DNA from: Myxococcales bacterium
GTDB lineage: Bacteria; Myxococcota; Polyangia; Fen-1088
Reading direction: 5' to 3'
Assembly (NCBI GenBank): GCA_003153875.1
Contig: PMBY01000504.1
Coordinates: 1-7,992 of the forward strand
DNA length: 7,992 bases
The notes under the pieces are model-generated. The model made no database searches. It was given only the letters and a program-made list of their open reading frames with translations, and was not told the DNA's origin. Numbering within the stretch: the stretch's first letter is position 1; each line of letters begins with the position of its first letter. Below, one piece after another: positions 1 to 6,434 of this stretch. The position numbers and the translations under genes are program-made.

Positions 1-34
1 GACGCGGATCCCCGAACGGATACCGAACGTCACC

Positions 35-760
35 ATGAGCTTCCCACCGAAAGTCAGAGACGAGGCTCTCGTGGCCTGTGGTCGCCACTGCTGCCTTTGC
101 CATCGTTTTCGTGGGCTCAAGATCGAGTTGCACCACATCGTGCAGCAGTCGGAAGGTGGAGAGGACACGCTTGAGAATTGCGTCCCTCTCTGTTTTGACT
201 GCCACGGAGATATGCGTTCGTATGATTCCGTCCACCCCAAAGGCACAAAGTACACGCCAGCTGAACTTCGCGGGCATCGTGACCGGTGGTACGCCAAGGT
301 CCGGTCCACGGGCGCGGCGGTGTCGGCCGAGCAACACCAGGATCTGGACCGACAGACCATGCGTCGCTTGGTCGAGATCCTTCCTTGGAACCGAGCAATC
401 AACTTCGTCCGTCATCACGACTTCGGTGGCTCCTTCAGGGATGGGGATGTTAACGACTTCCACATCTTCCTTAGCGAGTGCGCAAATCCAACATTCGAGT
501 TTCTCGACGCCGACATCGAAGGGATGCGCGCCGCGCTCCTCGGGGCTATCCGCCAGCTATACGACATCTATGCGGCCGAAACTTTTGTGTCCGAGGTCCG
601 CGACTTGAGAGAAGTCCCTCCGGAATGGGAGGCCACGCAACCAGAGCGGTACTTTAGAGTCATAGCCCAGATTCATGTTGCGGCATCGCAGGTGTGCGAC
701 GCATACGATCAGCTTGTTCGGGCAGGCCACCGGAAGCTTGGCGTGCCTTCCGCCGGCTAG
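35..760 (+). CDS. HNH endonuclease with uncharacterised C-terminal domain
   Basis: This 241-residue protein carries an N-terminal HNH (beta-beta-alpha-metal) nuclease domain in about residues 8-85. Visible motifs are a CxxC pair (C19/C22), the HH dyad at H33-H34, an Asn at N48, a second CxxC (C53/C56) and a following His at H57. This is the zinc-knuckle plus catalytic His/Asn pattern of standalone HNH nucleases, so metal-dependent DNA cleavage is expected. Residues about 100-241 look mainly helical and include FVRHHDFGGSF and an acidic patch near residues 155-165; I do not recognise this domain. The ATG at 35 has no clear Shine-Dalgarno sequence. The frame is open to the window edge without another ATG, GTG or TTG, so a start upstream of the window cannot be excluded. 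A defence or mobile-element role is possible but inferred. The nuclease-fold call is firm; the biological role is open. Confidence 0.85.
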   Translation: MSFPPKVRDEALVACGRHCCLCHRFRGLKIELHHIVQQSEGGEDTLENCVPLCFDCHGDMRSYDSVHPKGTKYTPAELRGHRDRWYAKVRSTGAAVSAEQHQDLDRQTMRRLVEILPWNRAINFVRHHDFGGSFRDGDVNDFHIFLSECANPTFEFLDADIEGMRAALLGAIRQLYDIYAAETFVSEVRDLREVPPEWEATQPERYFRVIAQIHVAASQVCDAYDQLVRAGHRKLGVPSAG

Positions 761-803
761 CGGCCCTACGACATCAAGCGCAAGCGGCTACAAGAAACGA
801 GGT

Positions 804-1174
804 GCCTGTGGATGCGCAGAAACACTCCAGTCTTGCGCACGCGTCTGGAAGGCTCGGCCCGGCGGGGCCGGACCATCACCTGCCGTTTTCCCACGCGCTT
901 GGCCTCGCCGGGACTCACCATGGACGTGCCGGGCGGGATCGTCGAACGCCCAGCGCACAAGCTGTACCGGCCCACCTTCTGGCCCGCGCGTTCGTTCGTG
1001 CACCTGCGCGACCGGCTCAGCGACATTGACCTAGCGGCTTTCCTGGGCGGACCTGCGGCGATCACCAGCGACGGCGCGGGCGCATTGGAGTGGATTGCTC
1101 TGCGCTATGCGCTTCGCGAAACGGCGTTTCACCTGCTACCGATCCTCGCGCATCCGGCCTCAGGAACCGCGTAG
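804..1174 (+). pseudogene. Fragment A of a GH38 alpha-mannosidase C-terminal region
   Basis: The stretch 804-1168 matches 3076-3440 (fragment B) without gaps and with about 20 mismatches, giving only 7 amino-acid changes. After 1168 the homology stops abruptly and the frame ends at a TAG six bases later. The encoded segment includes VPGGIVERP, TFWPARSFVHLRD and LLPILAHPASGT, which I read as part of the beta-sandwich region behind the catalytic domain of GH38 alpha-mannosidases. The catalytic part is absent and no ribosome binding site precedes the internal ATG at 812, so it is unlikely to make an active enzyme. The reading frame is intact and is the same as that of the HNH gene: no stop lies between the HNH stop (758-760) and 1172. 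The reverse-strand ORF over this region is a shadow. The fragment status is certain; the GH38 name is moderately sure. Confidence 0.7.
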
Positions 1175-1185
1175 AACAGATGCTG

Positions 1186-2805
1186 CTATTCCGTCAGGGA
1201 CGCCACTTTGTAGATGGCCACGCTTCCCTGAGAAAAAATCCGCGTCAGGCCAGGCGCCGTCTCCGGATCAAAGCCAAGCCCATGCTGCTCCTGAGGGCCG
1301 ACGAAGAGATAGTCGGCCCCCAGGTGGCGCAGCCGGTGCAGCTCGGAGGGCGTGAACTCGTGGGCCGCCAACACGCGCTTTACCCGGGACATGGTGGAAT
1401 TGTATTTCGGGGTCACGCTGTAGTGTCCCACCAGCGACGAGGCGCTGGTGTACTTGCTGATTCGGCTCGCCACCGGTGGCAGGGCCAACACCACGGCGCC
1501 TTGCCGCAGGTTCTTGTCCAGCCAGTCCAGGGCCGCCATTTCGTCGGCCGTGGCGTAAAACTTGTGGGCGTCGCGCCCGCCTATGAATTGCTGCGAAGAA
1601 TAGGCCACGCCGCCGAGGTTGCCGATGACCAGCAGGGCAGCCACCCCTACAAGAAATAGCCCGCGACGCAAGGGTCGCAGGTGTAGGCGGAGAGAAAAGG
1701 CCAGTACAACCAGCGGCGCAAAGAGCGGAATGGCGTTCTGCGGGCTGAACCCGAGCGCTGGTATCAGGCTGCCCAGATGGACGCAAGCGAAGATCCCGAC
1801 GAACCATACCAGCAGAAATCGCTCGACCAAGGAAAGCGGATTGCTTCTAAACTGCAGCAGTCTAGCCAGGGCAAGTAGGCCAATGCTGCCGTATGCGAAC
1901 AACTGAACCTGCGGCGAAGGCATGAATGTGATGTTGTGTCCTTGCTGCGACCAGTATTTGAAGATCGGATGGAACTCGAAGAGCCAGATTGAGTACGCGA
2001 GCGCCGGCAACGACATCGCCAGCGGAATCGCGCGCAGGGCGCTGATGCGCCAGTCGAAACGCCGGATGGCCTCGACGGCAACAAAGACCGGGATCACTAC
2101 CGCCAGCGAGATGAGATCGTAGGGGCGGACAAAGCCATTGATGAGAAACACGGCCCCGGAGGCCACATAGAGCCACGGGGATTGGTTGCGCATTTCGGCC
2201 ATGAGAAACAGAGCGCCGCCGATGAGCATGAGGCCGTGGGGAAGGGAAAAGTGCGGGTTGAGCATGAGCTGCGGAAAGGGCAGCAGGCCTGACCAGAGAT
2301 CGGGCGCCAGTGCGACGAGGGTGTCGTGGGACACGAGTCCTCTGCGAGCCGCCAAGAAAATGAAGGTTCCAAACCCGCTGCAGAAAATGAAGACGCAGAG
2401 AGAAGCCAGCCGCTTTGAAAAAGTCGGCAAGGCCACCAGGGAAAGCAGCGTGAACCCGAAGACCAAGAAGCAGACTCCGGCCAGACGCCACACCTGATAG
2501 ACAGCGTTGGCCGACAGATGAAACAGGCGCATGACTCGCCCAACGGCGAGAAACTGAAGATTGACAAAGGCGCCCTGGTTGGGCGCGGCGGTCAAGCGAT
2601 TGTTGAAGAGGATGTTTCCGTCATACGCCTGGCGGATGAACGAGAAATACATGTTCTGGTCGGTGGTGTGGGCCACCTGGCCAAGAAACGTCGCTGACGG
2701 CGGCTTGTTGTGATCGGCAAAATAGTAGGGCAGGTAGCTTTCGAAGAAAGCTGCCGACACAATGCACAGGGCGGCGAAGAAGAGTGCTAACCGTTGGCGT
2801 TTCAT
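1186..2805 (-). CDS. Polytopic membrane protein, GT-C glycosyltransferase-like
   Basis: This 539-residue protein has a hydrophobic N-terminal anchor (about residues 6-22), a first extracytoplasmic loop containing TDQNMYFSFIRQAYDG (D49), then roughly ten further membrane segments to about residue 415. A soluble C-terminal domain follows (about 420-539) with ADEMAALDWLDKN, LGADYLFVG and a final beta-type strand (VAIYKV). An acidic residue in the first loop, many transmembrane helices and a soluble tail are the layout of GT-C transferases, which use lipid-linked sugar donors at the outer face of the inner membrane. Many family members remain uncharacterised, so the substrate is unknown. The start ATG (2805-2803) lies directly after TCAGATCAGG, a poor Shine-Dalgarno. 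The gene converges on GH38 fragment A, with only 11 bases between the two stop codons. It has no operon partner in the window. It could instead be a non-enzymatic membrane protein of the same fold. Confidence 0.75.
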   Translation of the reverse strand: MKRQRLALFFAALCIVSAAFFESYLPYYFADHNKPPSATFLGQVAHTTDQNMYFSFIRQAYDGNILFNNRLTAAPNQGAFVNLQFLAVGRVMRLFHLSANAVYQVWRLAGVCFLVFGFTLLSLVALPTFSKRLASLCVFIFCSGFGTFIFLAARRGLVSHDTLVALAPDLWSGLLPFPQLMLNPHFSLPHGLMLIGGALFLMAEMRNQSPWLYVASGAVFLINGFVRPYDLISLAVVIPVFVAVEAIRRFDWRISALRAIPLAMSLPALAYSIWLFEFHPIFKYWSQQGHNITFMPSPQVQLFAYGSIGLLALARLLQFRSNPLSLVERFLLVWFVGIFACVHLGSLIPALGFSPQNAIPLFAPLVVLAFSLRLHLRPLRRGLFLVGVAALLVIGNLGGVAYSSQQFIGGRDAHKFYATADEMAALDWLDKNLRQGAVVLALPPVASRISKYTSASSLVGHYSVTPKYNSTMSRVKRVLAAHEFTPSELHRLRHLGADYLFVGPQEQHGLGFDPETAPGLTRIFSQGSVAIYKVASLTE

Positions 2806-2939
2806 CCTGATCTGACATCGTCGCGCGTAGTCTCGGTCGTGTCTACAAGTCGAGGACAGGAAGTGCGGTCAGGGCGCGGATCGGTCGCCCTAGCGCGGAC
2901 GCACCGGAGGCTCATATCGACGACAAGCTGATCGCCCCG

Positions 2940-3075
2940 TTACCACTGGGCGATTTGCTCCTCGTCCTTGTTTCGACGTCGTTCCGCAAGACCCGAATCC
3001 AGAATTTCGATGCCGCTCCCCTCCGCGAATTCCTCGGGGCTCAGGCCGCTGTCACTAAGGCTCCGAACCAGCTTG
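2940..3075 (-). pseudogene. Possible 3' remnant of a minus-strand gene
   Basis: Reading the minus strand from the upstream edge of GH38 fragment B gives about 44 codons that look like a genuine protein tail. They contain LSPEEFAEGSG and LAERRRNKDEEQIAQW, a charged helical end, followed by TAA. There is no start codon, because the sequence to its left (plus-strand 3076 onward) is the GH38 repeat. The simplest reading is that a gene was truncated when the repeat arrived. I do not recognise the family. A 7-bp perfect inverted repeat, atcgccc (2931-2937) and gggcgat (2948-2954), spans its stop codon and could be a weak hairpin. The plus-strand frame from 2955 across the same bases is probably only its complement. 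The remaining 2806-2939 shows nothing I can identify. Confidence 0.3.
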
Positions 3076-3845
3076 GCCTGTGGATGCGCAAGAACACTCC
3101 GGTCTTGCGCATGCGTCTGGAAGGTTCGGCCCGGCGGGGCCGGACCATCACCTGCCGTTTTCCCACGCGCTTGGCCTCGCCGGGACTCACCATGGACGTG
3201 CCGGGCGGGATCGTCGAACGCCCAGCGCACAAGCTGTACCGGCCCACCTTCTGGCCCGCGCGTTCGTTCGTGCACCTGCGCGACCGGCTCAGCGACGTCG
3301 GCCTGGCCGCTTTCCTGGGCGGACCCGCGGCGGTCGCCAGCGACGGCGCGGGCGCATTGGAGTGGATTGCCCTGCGCTATGCGCCCCGCGAGACGGCGTT
3401 TCACCTGCTACCGATCCTCGCGCACCCGGCGTCAGGAACTGATCCGCGCGAGGGACAGCTCGACTACGCCGTGTGGTTCACTCCCCAGGGAGATGCCAGG
3501 AGCAACCGCCTGCCCCACCACGTGCGGCGAGCCCTGCGCGCCGCCCTGTTCGGCCCGAACGAGCCGGACCTGGACGACCTGGCCAATTCTGTGATGCTGG
3601 TCGACCGCGACGACGTGCAGGTCATTGCGCTCAAGCCGGCCTTCCAGGGCGACGCCGTGGTGGTCCGTCTCGCGAGCTTCGCGCCCGCCGCGGTCGAGGT
3701 TCGCCTGTCCTGCCCCAGCCGTCCCATCCGAAAGGCCACCCTGTGCGATGCGCGCGAGCGCGCGCTTTGCGACCTCGAAGTGTGCAGCGATAGCGTGATG
3801 GTGCCGATGCCCTACGCGCTGGCCAGCGTGATGGTTTGGCTGTGA
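3076..3845 (+). pseudogene. Fragment B: C-terminal ~255 codons of a GH38-type alpha-mannosidase
   Basis: An open frame of about 255 codons runs from the repeat edge to a TGA at 3843-3845. It carries VPGGIVERP, TFWPARSFVHLRD, ALEWIALRYAPRE, LDYAVWFTPQGD, VDRDDVQVIALKP and a final barrel-like segment ending MPYALASVMVWL. This resembles the C-terminal beta-sandwich domains of family 38 alpha-mannosidases, including the usual stretch in which the 'A-K-P ... VVRLAS' strand and the 'LCDARE' element precede the last strands. Whole family members are typically 800-1,000 residues, so this is the last quarter without the nucleophile-bearing catalytic domain. Its 5' edge equals that of fragment A. The frame could be opened from a TTG at 2955, but that extension lies over the minus-strand remnant and has no ribosome binding site. 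It is probably a gene remnant; stable expression as a separate domain is possible but unsupported. Confidence 0.7.
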
Positions 3846-3893
3846 CCCGACATCCGCCTCGCTCGCCCGGCGTGGCGGGTGGCGAAGGTCGGG
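3846..3893 (+). terminator. GC-rich hairpin after GH38 fragment B
   Basis: Directly after the TGA of fragment B, cccgacatccgcc (3846-3858) can pair with ggcgaaggtcggg (3881-3893) with two mismatches. Inside it, cccg (3866-3869) pairs with cggg (3876-3879). There is no T-tract, so it would be a non-canonical terminator of the kind often seen in GC-rich genomes. Its position straight after a stop codon is the main support. If it is the native 3' end of the mannosidase gene, fragment B preserves the true end of that gene. Confidence 0.4.
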
Positions 3894-3933
3894 CCAGTGA
3901 CGACTGGCTCAACTGACGCCACCATGGACACCG

Positions 3934-3955
3934 TGATGTCTATCCAGTAGCATCA
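3934..3955. promoter_or_regulatory. Imperfect inverted repeat, candidate VapB operator
   Basis: Just upstream of the antitoxin start, tgatg-t-cta and tag-catca form 8-bp complementary arms with a single bulged t around a 5-base centre. Ribbon-helix-helix antitoxins usually bind such palindromes next to their own promoter to autoregulate the operon. The placement fits that habit; binding itself is inferred. Confidence 0.35.
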
Positions 3956-3959
3956 AGAT

Positions 3960-4205
3960 GTGCGAACGACACTGACCCTCGACGAGGACATTGCTGCCAA
4001 GCTGAAAGCCGAGTCGCGTAAGACCGGCCGGCCGTTCCGGGACACCGTGAATGCGTGTCTGAGGGCCGGTCTCACCCTGCGGAAGCAGGGCGATTCGGCA
4101 CGGCCGTTCCGTGTCAAGGCGCGCGACCTGGGACTGCGCCCAGGGATCAACATCGACAAGGTGAGTGCCCTGCTTGACGAGCTGGAAGGGCACGAGCACA
4201 AGTGA
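3960..4205 (+). CDS. vapB: VapB-type ribbon-helix-helix antitoxin
   Basis: This is an 81-residue protein. The N-terminal part (RTTLTLDEDIAAKLKAESR, then RPFRDTVNACLRAGL) has the pattern of a ribbon-helix-helix DNA-binding antitoxin: a short beta strand followed by two helices. The C-terminal part (about residues 45-81) is polar and should wrap the toxin. The start is a GTG at 3960; the ATG two bases earlier is in another frame and hits a stop after five codons. No strong Shine-Dalgarno is visible. The stop overlaps the toxin start by 4 bases (GTGA at 4202-4205), so the two are translationally coupled, as usual for type II toxin-antitoxin pairs. It is expected to neutralise the downstream PIN-domain toxin and repress the operon. 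Confidence 0.85.
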   Translation: MRTTLTLDEDIAAKLKAESRKTGRPFRDTVNACLRAGLTLRKQGDSARPFRVKARDLGLRPGINIDKVSALLDELEGHEHK

Positions 4206-4636
4206 ACCTTCCAGACGCCAACATCCTGCTGTACGCCTATGACCGTTCTTCACCCCACTGTGCAGACGCGCGGCGCTGGCTGGAAGAGGCGCTATCCGGG
4301 TCTACCCCGGTCGCCTTCTGTTGGCCGACTATTCTTGCCTTCATCCGCATCGCGACAAATGGGAAGGCCATGGCCAGACCGTTAGCTGTGAACGACGCAC
4401 GCCAGATTGTGGAATCGTGGCTTAAGCAGCCCATCTCTGCGATCGTGTTGCCGACGGATCGGCACTGGGCACTTCTCTCCAGTCTGCTGACGTCTGGTCA
4501 GGCCAGTGGGCCGCTCGTCTCGGACGCCCACCTCGCCGCCCTGGCCATCGAGCATGGTGCCACTCTTGTCACAAATGACCGCGACTTTGCGAGGTTCCCG
4601 GGCCTGGACGTCGAGTATCCTCTGATGGGTGCCTAA
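4202..4636 (+). CDS. vapC: VapC-type PIN-domain ribonuclease toxin
   Basis: This 144-residue protein spans the full length of a PIN domain. Acidic residues expected for metal binding are D5 in the N-terminal PDANILLYAYD, D108 in VSDAHLAALAIEHG, and D126/D128 in TNDRDFARFPG. The conserved NDRDFARFPGL ending is characteristic of VapC toxins. At the usual position of the second acidic residue (after the second strand) the sequence reads WPTILAFIRIAT, with Ala rather than Glu. Some VapC subfamilies have this substitution, as far as I recall, so it does not by itself indicate loss of activity. The GTG start overlaps the antitoxin stop. VapC toxins cleave specific RNAs, often tRNA or rRNA, to arrest growth; the target here is unknown. 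The pair lies between two GH38 fragments and could stabilise the segment. Confidence 0.88.
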   Translation: MNLPDANILLYAYDRSSPHCADARRWLEEALSGSTPVAFCWPTILAFIRIATNGKAMARPLAVNDARQIVESWLKQPISAIVLPTDRHWALLSSLLTSGQASGPLVSDAHLAALAIEHGATLVTNDRDFARFPGLDVEYPLMGA

Positions 4637-4682
4637 TGCTGTTCGCCGGCTGTGGATGCGGGGTTAGCCTTAGGAGGAATCC

Positions 4683-4997
4683 ATGAGAATCGCGATGTTC
4701 ATTCTGGGACTGTCATTTCTGGCTGGCTGCGCAACCGTCGGCAAGAAGTGGGACACCACCCACGCCAACGATGTACAGAGGGGAGTCCAGGACAAGCAGC
4801 AGATGATCGCCTGGTTCGGCGAACCGACAACCCGCGTTTCGCCCTTGAACAATCATCCTGCCGGGTGCGTGGAGCGATGGCAGTGGACCTACGCCCACTC
4901 GGTGGCCGGTGCCAGCACCGTTTCTGACGTACTAGTTGTCGATTTCGATGCTGCCGGCAAGGTCTGCGAGAACTCCTACGCGCAGGTCAGACAGTAG
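4683..4997 (+). CDS. Small BamE/SmpA-like outer-membrane lipoprotein
   Basis: This is a 104-residue secreted lipoprotein. It has a short signal peptide (MRIAMFILGLSFLAG) with a clear lipobox LAGC and acylated Cys at residue 16. Residues about 30-100 follow the SmpA/OmlA/BamE-like pattern: a helical VQRGVQDKQQMIAWFGEPT start, then ERWQWTY and a strand VLVVDFDAAGKV. BamE proteins support beta-barrel assembly, but many short paralogues with this fold have unknown roles, so I do not assign the symbol. A textbook Shine-Dalgarno AGGAGG (4672-4677), 5 bases from the ATG, fixes the start. Two Cys besides C16 (C62 and C95) may form a disulfide. It precedes two other envelope genes on the same strand; the gap to the next start is 116 bases. 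Confidence 0.75.
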   Translation: MRIAMFILGLSFLAGCATVGKKWDTTHANDVQRGVQDKQQMIAWFGEPTTRVSPLNNHPAGCVERWQWTYAHSVAGASTVSDVLVVDFDAAGKVCENSYAQVRQ

Positions 4998-5099
4998 GCC
5001 AACACTTAGCCTCCGTTTGTCTGACATCGTACATCACGTCAACTATGTCCCCGGTCGACGCCGCCCCTTGCTGTCGTGATGGCTTCGACGGCGTTGTTC

Positions 5100-5106
5100 A
5101 GGGAGG
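5100..5106 (+). promoter_or_regulatory. Shine-Dalgarno deciding the start of the beta-barrel gene
   Basis: AGGGAGG sits 7 bases before the ATG at 5114 and none lies before the earlier in-frame ATG at 5045. This moves the start 69 bases downstream and leaves a normal signal peptide at the N-terminus. Confidence 0.7.
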
Positions 5107-5113
5107 ATCTCCG

Positions 5114-6073
5114 ATGCAACTCTCACAGGCTAGCGTGGTTCGGGCAATTTCCGCCGGCGTAATTGTGCTCGTCGTTGGGCGGAGCGGACAAGCCGCCGCG
5201 TGTACGAAGGACGTCGATTGCAAGGGTAACGGGGTTTGCAAGGATGGCAGTTGCTTCAGCCCTCCGAGTGCGGCGTCGTCAATGCCACGGCTCATGATTG
5301 TCAACTCGCCTCCATGTGGCACAACGGCCGATTGCCAGGGTGCCCGAGTTTGCGAGCGTGGTCAGTGTGTGGATGCCTCTTCGGCCATACCGGCCAACCC
5401 CGAAGTCCCGCCGGGATATGGCGCGGGGACGCAGACTTCGGCTGCTCCCGTCTGGCCCACCTCGGCTTGGGTTGTCGCGGTCGGGGTCGACTACCGCTCC
5501 GTCACCGCCTACTTCTTCAACCCCGGCGGCAGTGGCGAGTCGGTCAACACCCAGGAGGGCTTCAGCCTTTTCGGCCTCGCCGGAGAGGTGATGTACCGGT
5601 TTCACGTAATGGACCGATGGGCTATTGCGCCGGGCTTTGGCCTGACCGCGATGACCGGCACCTACGACGGCTATCGGACCGGCGTCCCGCCGTACACGCC
5701 CCCAATTACCCAAGTGGTTTCTGGCTCCGCCGCCTTCGGTGTCCGGTTGGAGATCCTTGGAGAAATCTCCTTCGACCTGAGGCCTCGGCTTTCGGTACTC
5801 GGAAGGGTGGGCGCCGGCGCCACCGAATTGTTCGGCTCCAGCTCAGGAAGCGTTTCGCCCTACGACAAGTCTATCGGCGAAGGTGCGTTCAATCTGACGC
5901 TCGGTCTGGGACTGCGCTACGACGTGCGCTCTAAGATGGGCATCTGCCTTCTTTTCCAGTTCACACCGGTGACCGTATCCGCGTGGTCACACTACATGGT
6001 AACCCCCTGGGCGCCGGAGTCCCAAGGCAACTCCACCTGGGCCTTGCAGTTCCGGGTCCCCTTCTCGCTGTAA
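5114..6073 (+). CDS. Secreted Cys-repeat protein with C-terminal beta-barrel
   Basis: The start at 5114 is chosen because AGGGAGG (5100-5106) lies 7 bases upstream and because a signal peptide begins there; the ATG at 5045 would add 23 residues with no Shine-Dalgarno. The 319-residue product has a hydrophobic segment near residues 8-22 and a likely cleavage after AAA before C30. Two cysteine repeats follow with identical spacing (C30-C36-C42-C47 and C68-C74-C80-C85; CxxxxxCxxxxxCxxxxC). These short disulfide-rich motifs are common in secreted myxobacterial proteins. After a Pro/Ala/Thr linker (about 88-117) the rest consists of alternating-polarity strands (AWVVAVGVDY, FGVRLEILGE, LSVLGRVGAG, LGLGLRYDV, ALQFRVPFSL), as in an outer-membrane beta-barrel of roughly eight to ten strands. 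The Cys repeats would be periplasmic or surface-exposed. The function is unknown; no catalytic motif is visible. Confidence 0.7.
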   Translation: MQLSQASVVRAISAGVIVLVVGRSGQAAACTKDVDCKGNGVCKDGSCFSPPSAASSMPRLMIVNSPPCGTTADCQGARVCERGQCVDASSAIPANPEVPPGYGAGTQTSAAPVWPTSAWVVAVGVDYRSVTAYFFNPGGSGESVNTQEGFSLFGLAGEVMYRFHVMDRWAIAPGFGLTAMTGTYDGYRTGVPPYTPPITQVVSGSAAFGVRLEILGEISFDLRPRLSVLGRVGAGATELFGSSSGSVSPYDKSIGEGAFNLTLGLGLRYDVRSKMGICLLFQFTPVTVSAWSHYMVTPWAPESQGNSTWALQFRVPFSL

Positions 6074-6350
6074 CAAGAGGGGCCCCGACTTTTGGGGGCA
6101 ACTACACATGGCCGTGGGCCGACGGTAGCGCGGACGGTAGCGTCGACGGTAGCGCCGACGGTAGCAACGAAAGTCAGCCCTCGTCTGGTGTCCAGCTGCG
6201 AATCAGGAAATTGCAGGCATTTCTTCCTGGTGCATAGCCGGATCGAACGGGGTATTTCTGGTCAGAGAGTGCATGCGCGAGATGGCGATCTCGTTCTGAT
6301 CTAGATCCTTTTCCTTCCTCCATGCGTTCTATCCATCCAGGAGGGTTGAC
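6074..6350 (+). other. Intergenic region: weak hairpin, 12-bp tandem repeat, second hairpin
   Basis: This 277-base gap holds no convincing gene. At 6082-6099 gcccc can pair with ggggc around an 8-base loop, just after the barrel gene stop, but no T-run follows, so it is at most a weak terminator. A 12-bp tandem repeat occupies 6121-6168. At 6278-6293 cgagat and atctcg form a perfect 6-bp stem with loop ggcg, followed by a pyrimidine-rich stretch before the next start; this could be a terminator or a 5' leader hairpin. No recognisable -35/-10 pair was found. Confidence 0.4.
6121..6168. repeat. Four tandem copies of a 12-bp unit
   Basis: The units are gacggtagcgcg, gacggtagcgtc, gacggtagcgcc and gacggtagcaac, so the first nine bases are constant in the first three copies and the last three vary. 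The period is a multiple of three and one frame reads DGSx four times, but no credible gene includes it: the ORF across it starts inside the barrel gene in another frame and lacks a ribosome binding site. It may be a slippage repeat or relic of a repetitive coding region. Confidence 0.8.
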
Positions 6351-6434
6351 ATGAAGAGAACCAGCCTGAAGCAATGTTGCTTGAACCGTTTTCATACCCG
6401 TGGATATCATCCAGCGTTGTGGAGGTGGCCCATG
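6339..6434 (+). promoter_or_regulatory. Two strong Shine-Dalgarno/start pairs for the Cys-rich lipoprotein
   Basis: AGGAGGG (6339-6345) lies 5 bases before the ATG at 6351, and GGAGGT (6421-6426) lies 5 bases before an in-frame ATG at 6432. Both look functional. The second gives a shorter N-terminal region and is the more likely start for the secreted form, while the first could produce a 27-residue extension. Confidence 0.6.

Noticed and set aside
788..1003. Minus-strand ORFs over fragments A and B that are conserved between the two copies
   Set aside because: Their similarity follows from the duplicated DNA. The plus-strand GH38 frame explains the substitution pattern and the protein motifs, and the antisense products are Arg/Gly/Pro-rich shadow sequence.
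1090..1659. A 189-codon plus-strand ORF overlapping the membrane-protein gene
   Set aside because: It lies antisense to the 539-residue membrane protein, lacks a ribosome binding site and has no protein-like motif.
2955..3075. Extension of GH38 fragment B upstream to a TTG
   Set aside because: It lies over the minus-strand remnant, is not shared with fragment A and has no Shine-Dalgarno.
5045..5113. Upstream ATG giving a 342-residue version of the barrel protein
   Set aside because: No Shine-Dalgarno precedes it and it would put 23 polar residues with two Cys in front of a normal signal peptide; the ATG at 5114 has AGGGAGG.
5983..6237. Small ORF containing the DGSx repeat
   Set aside because: It starts within the end of the barrel gene in another frame, has no ribosome binding site and shows no protein-like features other than the repeat.
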